Source: Anaerolineae bacterium (GTDB lineage: Bacteria > Chloroflexota > Anaerolineae > Anaerolineales > Anaerolineaceae). Taken from it: a stretch of 9,390 bases of DNA. Positions 1-4,888 of this stretch are shown here, in pieces. Numbering within the stretch: the stretch's first letter is position 1; every line of letters begins with the position of its first letter. The DNA lies in contig JACRAG010000395.1 of NCBI GenBank assembly GCA_016213455.1, forward strand, positions 1 through 9,390, written 5' to 3'. The notes below the pieces were generated by a model that was given only the letters and a program-made list of their open reading frames with translations, had not been told where the DNA came from and ran no database searches. Both the position numbers and the translations under genes were made by a program.

Positions 1-987
1 GAATGCATCCAGGAGAACCGTATCCTGCGCAAGATCACCCCGCAGTGCATCGAATATAACGGGGGATTGTTCGTTGCACTCACCGAGGAGGACGAGGCTT
101 ATGCTTCACGCTTCGAGGTCGGCGCGCAGCAATGTGGCATCGAGATCGAAAAACTCACCCCTGCAGCCGCCGTCCGTCTCGAGCCCAATTTGAACCCCAA
201 AATTCTCACCGCATACACGGTTCCAGATGGCGCTTTTGATCCGCTACGGCTGGCGTTGGCCTTCGCGGCATCCGCCAGGCATCGCGGGGCGCAATTCTTT
301 GCTTACCATGAAGTGAAAGCCTTCCAATTCGATGGGAAAGGCAACGCCACAGGTCTCGAAATTTGGGATCGCACCACTGGCAAGGTATTCCAAGTTGGCG
401 GTGAGCTCATCGTCAACGCCACCGGGGCATGGGCTGGTATGCTGCTCAAAGACACGCCGGCAGCCGTTGAAGTAACCCCCACGCCTGGCGTGATGGTGGC
501 TTACGACCGCCGCTTAATCAACCGCGCCATCAATCGCCTGACTGAACCATCCGACGGCGACATCCTCATTCCGCAGCGTCGTATGGTTGTGATCGGAACA
601 ACATCGTATGAAGTGGACGATCCCGATTACATTCCGGTTGAAGAGGATCAGGTAAAGCAGATGTTCCGCGACGCGGTCGCCCTGGTCCCGGCTGTCGCTT
701 CAACCCAAATGCGCGGCGCCTATATGTCCGCACGCCCGCTGGTCGGCAAAGGAGTGTCGGGACGCAGCCTGGCGCGCACCTTCAAATGCTTCGACCACGC
801 CGAGTCGGATGGCATCTCCGGCCTGGTGACCATCACAGGAGGGAAAGCCACCACCTGCCGTGAAATGGCCGAGAAAACGTCAGATCTGGTGTGTAAAAAA
901 TTGGGTATCAACACAGAATGCGAAACCCGCGATCGGCCGCTACGTTCTTATCGTGATTATTATCAACCTGCCGGAGGCCGTTCATGA
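1..987 (+). CDS. glpA: Glycerol-3-phosphate dehydrogenase, GlpA-type FAD flavoprotein (5' partial)
   Basis: The reading frame is open from base 1, so the gene starts left of the window; 328 codons are visible and the FAD-binding N-terminus (GxGxxG region) is missing. The visible part follows GlpA block by block: ECIQEN near the left edge, VPDGAFDPLRLA, VNATGAWAG, a segment INRLTEPSDGDILIPQ, IGTTS, ARPLVG, and the C-terminal TITGGKATTCREMAE with the Lys/Arg expected around the substrate and flavin. The family oxidises sn-glycerol 3-phosphate to dihydroxyacetone phosphate with FAD. The protein stops about 30 residues after the TGGK motif, so the C-terminal BFD-like iron-sulfur extension of E. 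coli GlpA is absent. The stop overlaps the next start (ATGA), which points to translational coupling with a complex II-type iron-sulfur subunit. A related DAO-superfamily substrate cannot be excluded, but G3P is the best reading. Confidence 0.9.
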   Translation, partial: ECIQENRILRKITPQCIEYNGGLFVALTEEDEAYASRFEVGAQQCGIEIEKLTPAAAVRLEPNLNPKILTAYTVPDGAFDPLRLALAFAASARHRGAQFFAYHEVKAFQFDGKGNATGLEIWDRTTGKVFQVGGELIVNATGAWAGMLLKDTPAAVEVTPTPGVMVAYDRRLINRAINRLTEPSDGDILIPQRRMVVIGTTSYEVDDPDYIPVEEDQVKQMFRDAVALVPAVASTQMRGAYMSARPLVGKGVSGRSLARTFKCFDHAESDGISGLVTITGGKATTCREMAEKTSDLVCKKLGINTECETRDRPLRSYRDYYQPAGGRS

Positions 988-1718
988 GCACGGAACGTTG
1001 GACTGTTAATTTCCTGGTCAGCCGCAAAATAGGCGACACCAAAGCTCATCTCGAATCATTCAAAATCGAAGTCGATCCGGATGAATATGTGCTGGATGGT
1101 GTTGAACGCATCTGGGCCTTCCACGATCGCAGCCTGACCTTCCGGCACGCCTGTCACCACTCCACCTGCGGCGCCTGCGGCATGCTGGTGAACGGCGTCG
1201 AAAAACTCACCTGCATCACCACCATCCGTTCGGTCACCCACAACGGCGGAACACTCAAGGTTGAACCCCTGCGCAACTTCCCCGTGGTCAGCGATCTGGT
1301 TGTGGATATGGGGCTGTTCTATACCCGCATGGATGAGGTGAAGGCGTCCCAGGTCGTCCCGGTAAATAATTCCACTTTACCCTACGAAACGGTCGAGTTC
1401 CCCGCAGACGGCATCGAACACGAACGCCTGGCGGATTGCATCGAGTGTGGTTGCTGCATCAGCGCCTGCCCGGTTGCGCTCACCACGGATTCATATTATG
1501 GTCCAGCCGTGCTCGCAGGAGCGCACCAGACCGAAAGTATCTTGAAAGATGGGCAGGCGTTCAACCTGGTGGACCATGCGGATGGGATCTGGCGCTGTCA
1601 CAGCGGGTTTGAGTGCTCGGCGGTTTGTCCTTCCAACGTCGATCCCGCCTGGCGCATCATGGATCTTCGCAGGCGGGTCATCGGACACCGGATCAAACAA
1701 TTCTTTGGAAAGAAATAG
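984..1718 (+). CDS. Complex II-type iron-sulfur subunit (SdhB/FrdB family), probable electron relay of the GlpA complex
   Basis: This 244-residue protein has the length and order of SdhB/FrdB. An N-terminal plant-type ferredoxin domain carries C57-x4-C62-x2-C65-x11-C77 for [2Fe-2S]. The C-terminal domain has C152-x2-C155-x2-C158-x3-C162-P, followed by C205-x5-C211-x3-C215-P, the ligand set for [4Fe-4S] (C152, C155, C158, C215) and [3Fe-4S] (C162, C205, C211). All expected ligands are present. The family passes electrons from a flavoprotein to membrane quinone. The start ATG overlaps the GlpA stop, with GGAGG at 973-977. The visible neighbour is GlpA rather than SdhA, so I infer that it serves glycerol-3-phosphate oxidation. 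An sdhA gene left of the window would change that reading. It is not GlpC, because CCG domains are absent. Confidence 0.92.
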   Translation: MSTERWTVNFLVSRKIGDTKAHLESFKIEVDPDEYVLDGVERIWAFHDRSLTFRHACHHSTCGACGMLVNGVEKLTCITTIRSVTHNGGTLKVEPLRNFPVVSDLVVDMGLFYTRMDEVKASQVVPVNNSTLPYETVEFPADGIEHERLADCIECGCCISACPVALTTDSYYGPAVLAGAHQTESILKDGQAFNLVDHADGIWRCHSGFECSAVCPSNVDPAWRIMDLRRRVIGHRIKQFFGKK

Positions 1719-1732
1719 GAGCGCGAGGTATC

Positions 1733-2119
1733 ATGCCAAACCAACCATCTGCCTCACGTTTTATGCGCTGGTTCGACCCGCGTTTTCGCCAACCCGGCAC
1801 CTGGGCCTTTATCCTCAATCGCATCACTGCCCTCGGATTGACGCTCTATCTGGCAATGCACCTTGTCATGCTCGGAAAACTTGCCCAGGGACCTGAAGCT
1901 TACGATTCCTTCATCGCGCTGGCAAAAACGCCGGTCATCAAGTTTGGCGAGCTGCTCGTCATCGCCGCCGGTTTTATTCACGGTATCAATGGCATCCGGA
2001 TTGCGCTGACTTCCTTTGGCATTGGGGTGCGTTACCAAAAACAGCTTTTCTGGATCGGGTTGGCCTTGTCCGTGGTCGCGACCGCCATCTTCGGTTATTA
2101 CATGTTCTTCATCGCATAA
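1733..2119 (+). CDS. SdhC-like cytochrome b membrane anchor subunit
   Basis: This is a 128-residue integral membrane protein with three hydrophobic segments (about residues 24-48, 70-92 and 105-127). It carries an early LNRITALGL-LYL-MH segment (His43) and a second-helix IHGINGIR motif (His83), the SdhC pattern H-x3-G-x-R. The histidines are candidate axial ligands for heme b, and the subunit would help form the quinone site at the inner face of the membrane. I chose the ATG at 1733, not earlier in-frame codons, because those lie inside the iron-sulfur gene, while 1733 has GAGG/AGGAG upstream and starts 14 nt after its stop. Sequence conservation in this family is low, so the assignment rests on motif, topology and position in the operon. 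Confidence 0.85.
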   Translation: MPNQPSASRFMRWFDPRFRQPGTWAFILNRITALGLTLYLAMHLVMLGKLAQGPEAYDSFIALAKTPVIKFGELLVIAAGFIHGINGIRIALTSFGIGVRYQKQLFWIGLALSVVATAIFGYYMFFIA

Positions 2120-2134
2120 CAGGAGACCGGTTGA

Positions 2135-2509
2135 ATGAATCGCTCTACCCCCAAACCCAATGAAGGCGCCGGTCTCTGGTTGTACAAAATCATCGCCGGT
2201 CTTCTGGTTGTTGTCGTGCTGGGTATTCACTTTGTGGTAAACCACATGGTTGCTCCGGAAGGCTTGCTCAGCTACGCAGACGTGGTCCGCTATTACCAGA
2301 ACCCTGCCGTGGTATGGATGGAAGTATTTTTCCTGGTCGTGGTTGTCAGCCACTCCCTGGTTGGTCTGCGCTCCATCATTCTCGATCTCAATCCTCCGCA
2401 GCGCATCATCGGGGTGATGAATGTGGTCCTGCTTGTGGTTGGCTCTGGCGCAGTCATTTATGGTGTCTGGCTGGCATTGGAGATCGCGAGCCGCGGCAGC
2501 TCATTATGA
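2135..2509 (+). CDS. SdhD-like hydrophobic membrane anchor subunit
   Basis: This 124-residue protein has three predicted transmembrane helices (about residues 14-38, 58-83 and 91-115). The first helix contains IHFVVNH (His32, His37). The second ends in SHSLVGLRSIILDL (His73), the complex II anchor pattern H-x3-G-x-R-x4-D. Together with the preceding gene it would form a two-subunit cytochrome b. With His43 and His83 of the partner, enough histidines are present for two hemes, as in type A complex II, although a single heme is also possible. AGGAG at 2121-2125 precedes the ATG. It is the last gene of the operon: a new promoter begins only a few bases after its stop. Confidence 0.83.
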   Translation: MNRSTPKPNEGAGLWLYKIIAGLLVVVVLGIHFVVNHMVAPEGLLSYADVVRYYQNPAVVWMEVFFLVVVVSHSLVGLRSIILDLNPPQRIIGVMNVVLLVVGSGAVIYGVWLALEIASRGSSL

Positions 2510-2517
2510 GCTTTGAC

Positions 2518-2546
2518 TTGACACATCACCTCTAATCGCTTAAAAT
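2518..2546 (+). promoter_or_regulatory. Sigma70-type promoter of rplY
   Basis: TTGACA at 2518-2523, a spacer of exactly 17 nt, and TAAAAT at 2541-2546 make a near-consensus housekeeping promoter. Transcription should start near 2552-2554, giving a leader of about 125 nt before the L25 start codon. A second, less well spaced TTGACT lies at 2513-2518. The promoter begins 9 nt after the sdhD-like stop, so rplY can be transcribed independently of the upstream operon. Confidence 0.72.
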
Positions 2547-2627
2547 CTGCCCGCTGTTCACGGGCCGGCCTGTTTTTCCCTGCCTCTCAAAATTACCGGC
2601 CCCAAAATCCAAACCCCAATTTCCAAC

Positions 2628-2666
2628 GGAGTGAGGGTAGCTCCCTTGCGGAGTGAGAGGCACTCC
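2628..2666 (+). promoter_or_regulatory. L25 mRNA leader element mimicking 5S rRNA loop E
   Basis: Directly before the Shine-Dalgarno sequence, 2628-2633 (GGAGTG) pairs perfectly with 2661-2666 (CACTCC). Inside, 2640-2644 (GCTCC) pairs with 2650-2654 (GGAGT, one G-U), closed by the loop CTTGC. Between the helices lies a symmetric 6x6 internal loop, AGGGTA (2634-2639) facing GAGAGG (2655-2660). Aligned on the inner helix, this gives A-G, U-A, G-G and G-A oppositions in the same order as A78-G98, U77-A99, G76-G100 and G75-A101 of E. coli 5S rRNA loop E. The outer half of the loop differs from E. coli. Loop E is the site that L25 binds, so I infer autogenous repression: L25 bound here would sit against the ribosome binding site. 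The structure is seen in the sequence; the regulatory role is inferred. Confidence 0.75.
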
Positions 2667-2674
2667 AAGGAAGG
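2667..2674 (+). promoter_or_regulatory. Shine-Dalgarno of rplY abutting the leader structure
   Basis: AAGGAAGG starts on the very next base after the closing helix of the leader element and sits 4 nt before the ATG at 2679 (7 nt for its first AAGGA). It fixes the start at 2679 rather than in-frame codons further upstream. Its contact with the helix makes it easy to block with a bound protein. Confidence 0.8.
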
Positions 2675-2678
2675 AACC

Positions 2679-3314
2679 ATGGAAAAGATCGTTTTGAAAG
2701 CCACCCGGCGGACTGGTAAAGCCACCGCCAAGGCCATCCGTCGCGAAGGCCTGCTCCCCGCCATTCTCTACGGGCACAATTTTGCCCCAACCGCCGTCAC
2801 GCTCGAGTCACACGAAAGCAACCTGAAACTCGCAGGCCTTTCGTCATCGACCATCATCAACATCGAACTGGACGGTCAAATCCACGCCACGTTGATCCGG
2901 GAAAAACAGAAAGACTATATTCGCAACAAACTGATCCACGTCGATTTCCTGGTTGTCTCGATGACCGAGAAGTTGCGCGCGACGGTCGGCATTCACCTCG
3001 AAGGTGTTTCACCGGCGGTGAAAGATTTCAATGGCGTTGTGGTCTCCAACATCACCGAAGTTGAAGTGGAAGCCCTCCCGCAGTACCTACCCGAGCGCAT
3101 CGTGGTTGACATCAGCAAACTCGCCAAGATCGGCGATTCCATTCACGTTCGTGATCTGGTTGTGCCCGCCGAAGTGGTCATCCACGAAGACATGGACGAA
3201 CTGGTTGTTGTCGTCTCCGCCACCAAGGAAGAGACCGAGGAATTGGCCGAAGGTTCGCTGGCTGAGCCTGAAGTTATTGAACGCGGCAAAAAAGTCGAAG
3301 AAGATATCGACTAA
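2679..3314 (+). CDS. rplY: Large ribosomal subunit protein L25 (general stress protein Ctc form)
   Basis: The 211-residue protein has the two-domain Ctc/TL5 architecture. The N-terminal L25 domain (about residues 1-91) carries the conserved RREGLLPAILYG and HVDFL motifs and binds loop E of 5S rRNA. The C-terminal beta-rich domain (about residues 98-182) is followed by an acidic, Glu-rich tail (183-211). This is longer than the single-domain L25 of E. coli and typical of most other bacteria. The gene has its own promoter and terminator. Its leader folds into a likeness of the 5S rRNA site that the protein recognises, so translation is probably under feedback control. The start at 2679 is set by AAGGAAGG; the frame stays open upstream to 2631, but that extension would cover the leader structure and has no family match. 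Confidence 0.96.
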   Translation: MEKIVLKATRRTGKATAKAIRREGLLPAILYGHNFAPTAVTLESHESNLKLAGLSSSTIINIELDGQIHATLIREKQKDYIRNKLIHVDFLVVSMTEKLRATVGIHLEGVSPAVKDFNGVVVSNITEVEVEALPQYLPERIVVDISKLAKIGDSIHVRDLVVPAEVVIHEDMDELVVVVSATKEETEELAEGSLAEPEVIERGKKVEEDID

Positions 3315-3327
3315 ATCCTACAATGGT

Positions 3328-3370
3328 GCAAAAGAAAACCGGACGCTCAGTGCGTCCGGTTTTCTTTTGC
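3328..3370. terminator. Bidirectional rho-independent terminator between rplY and the Nudix gene
   Basis: A perfect 19-bp inverted repeat, 3328-3346 against 3352-3370, encloses a 5-nt loop (TCAGT). The core GACCGG-type GC stem is flanked by A-rich and T-rich arms, so either transcript ends in UUUUCUUUU after the GC stem. It lies between convergent genes and can serve both. The Nudix stop codon (TGA on the - strand, 3349-3347) falls in the loop, so the left-going gene ends inside its own terminator. Confidence 0.93.
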
Positions 3371-3970
3371 CAGCTCAAGGCAGGTCAGCATATGGGTGAT
3401 CATCCGCGCGGTCGCCCCCCAGATGAGCTCGCCATCATAGAGTGAGTAAAAGACCACCATTTCGGTCCTGCCGTTCGGACGGTGATACGGCCTTTCCTCA
3501 TAATTACCCTCATCCGCCAGCCAGTTCAACGGTACCGTGAAGGCCCTGCCGACCTCATGCGGGTCAAGAGTCAAGTCAAGCGGCCATTTCAATACCCCCA
3601 ACACGGGCGTAATAAGAAAACCGGTCACGGTCCGCATTAAGGGCATGGCGCCAACCACATCCACCTGGTCGGGTTGGATGCCAACTTCTTCTCGCAGTTC
3701 ACGCAGGGCAGCCTGCACCGCATCAACATCATTATGGTCAATGGATCCGCCCGGAAAAGCCACCTGCCCGCTGTGGTGAACCAGGTGTTCCGTGCGCCGG
3801 GTCAATAAAATATGCCACTGTTCATCTATGCGCAGCCAGGGAATCAAAACTGCCGCAGGACGCAGCAGATCATCACCATCGGGGCGATCGTCAGGATGGC
3901 ACGCTCCATTGCTAAAGATTCTGCGTAAATCCGCCGCAGACAACCGGTCAAGCCAATTCGTCGCTGTCAT
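3347..3970 (-). CDS. Nudix hydrolase, CoA pyrophosphatase type (NudL/NUDT7-like)
   Basis: This 207-residue protein has a Nudix fold. The CoA-pyrophosphatase signature LLTRRTEHLVHHSGQVAFPG (about residues 55-74) leads into the Nudix box, G74-G75, D81 and R90-E-L-R-E-E-V-G-I98. The 14-residue spacing between GG and RE, and Asp in place of the first box Glu, match NudL/NUDT7/NUDT8 rather than MutT. Family members cleave CoA and its derivatives to 3',5'-ADP and 4'-phosphopantetheine using divalent metal bound by the RExxEE glutamates. The C-terminal WGATARMI block is also typical. The ATG at 3970 overlaps the end of trmI by 23 nt, so the two are probably translated from one mRNA. The last residues (AKENRTH) are encoded by one arm of the shared terminator. 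Confidence 0.9.
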   Translation of the reverse strand: MTATNWLDRLSAADLRRIFSNGACHPDDRPDGDDLLRPAAVLIPWLRIDEQWHILLTRRTEHLVHHSGQVAFPGGSIDHNDVDAVQAALRELREEVGIQPDQVDVVGAMPLMRTVTGFLITPVLGVLKWPLDLTLDPHEVGRAFTVPLNWLADEGNYEERPYHRPNGRTEMVVFYSLYDGELIWGATARMITHMLTCLELAKENRTH

Positions 3971-4832
3971 GCTCGCTGTCGTCTACCACTTCATCGATTG
4001 TCATTCCAGCCACCTTCAACAGCTCGGGATTCATGCCGGCTGGGTCCACCACGACGGGACGGGCAAAAATTAAGAAACCTGTATGCCCAACCATCCGGTC
4101 TGTGGGTCGAAAACGGGTGGGATGAGCCTTGTACCATCGCAGGAACGTCTCCGCCACTTCGATGAATGCAAACTGGTTGTCCCGTAATGCCACCAGCAAA
4201 TCACACACCTGATTGGCGGTGGGCAAAATACACCCAAACGCCGCGCCGGGTTTCATCGCTTTTCGAACAATCCCTATGTAATCCCAGGGGTTGGGTACAT
4301 CCAGGAAAAATGCGTCAGCAGCTTCGTCATCCAGGCCTTCGGCAATGTCACGCAGTTTCATCGTCACGCGATCTTCCATCCCAATCTGGCGCAGGTTATG
4401 CAGCGCCATTTCCTGCATTTCCTCACGCTTTTCATAACTGATCACGCGACCTTCCGGGCCAACCAGGTAAGCAAATGCGCAGCTCATCGCGCCAGAGCCT
4501 GTACCTGCCTCCACCACGGTCATCCCTGGTCCAATCCCCATCATCACCGCCAGGAAACCGATATCTTTTGGATATAGGATTTGCGTATTTCGTTTGATGT
4601 TGGCGGTAATATCAGCGAGTGTCGGCTGCAATATGAAAAACGGGCTGCCGTTATGTGAAAATATTTGGCTGCCCCAGGGTTTGCCGATGATCTCATCGTG
4701 TTTAATCACACCGCGATGAGACTGAAAATCCGCCCCCGATTGGAGGCGGAAGAGAAAATTCTTATGGCGTAAGCCAACCAGTTGGATTAAGTCACCTGAT
4801 TGCGCATACGGTTCGCGAGAGTTCCAACCCAA
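3948..4832 (-). CDS. trmI: tRNA (adenine-58-N1)-methyltransferase TrmI
   Basis: This 294-residue SAM-dependent enzyme methylates N1 of A58 in the T-loop of tRNA, usually as a homotetramer. The N-terminal beta domain has GDLIQLVG and HRGVIKHDEIIGKPWG (about 39-54). The Rossmann domain has YPKDIGFLAVMMGI, motif I VEAGTGSGA (107-115), the acidic YEKRE (133-137) for SAM ribose, LRDIAEG, the catalytic-region LDVPNPWDY (177-185), and RPTDRMVGHTGFL (242-254). The start is TTG at 4832 with GGAGG at 4841-4837, a rather short 4-nt spacing; no better start precedes the conserved GDLIQL. The acidic C-terminal tail (DDSEHDSDEL) is unconserved and overlaps the Nudix start. Confidence 0.93.
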   Translation of the reverse strand: MGWNSREPYAQSGDLIQLVGLRHKNFLFRLQSGADFQSHRGVIKHDEIIGKPWGSQIFSHNGSPFFILQPTLADITANIKRNTQILYPKDIGFLAVMMGIGPGMTVVEAGTGSGAMSCAFAYLVGPEGRVISYEKREEMQEMALHNLRQIGMEDRVTMKLRDIAEGLDDEAADAFFLDVPNPWDYIGIVRKAMKPGAAFGCILPTANQVCDLLVALRDNQFAFIEVAETFLRWYKAHPTRFRPTDRMVGHTGFLIFARPVVVDPAGMNPELLKVAGMTIDEVVDDSEHDSDELA

Positions 4833-4851
4833 TGATCCTCCAGACAGAATC

Positions 4852-4877
4852 GGGGAGGCCTGGCAAATGACCTCCCC
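4852..4877 (-). other. Hairpin between the S9 peptidase gene and trmI
   Basis: GGGGAGG (4852-4858) and CCTCCCC (4871-4877) are perfect inverted repeats. In the leftward transcript the stem extends to 9 bp through a U-G and a C-G pair, with an 8-nt loop. No T-run follows on either strand, so it is not a standard terminator. It lies about 10 nt before the trmI Shine-Dalgarno, so it may act as an mRNA stability or processing element, or a partial attenuator. Confidence 0.5.
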
Positions 4878-4888
4878 AATTACTCATA

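Noticed and set aside
1754..2353. Long open frame on the - strand opposite the membrane anchor genes (199 codons)
   Set aside because: Its translation is polar and low in family-like motifs, while the + strand encodes clear SdhC/SdhD-like proteins with proper ribosome binding sites. It is an antisense shadow.
2549..2582. GCCCG/CGGGC hairpin followed by TTTTT as terminator of the glp/sdh-like operon
   Set aside because: The T-run begins 7 nt after the stem, the stem is only 5 bp, and the element lies downstream of the rplY promoter, so it would also terminate rplY.
2628..2666. Two direct repeats starting GGAGTGAG (2628 and 2650), possible tandem operator sites
   Set aside because: The two copies are better explained as strands of one folded RNA: GGAGTG pairs with CACTCC, and the second GGAGT pairs with GCTCC. 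A DNA operator reading leaves the loop E match unexplained.
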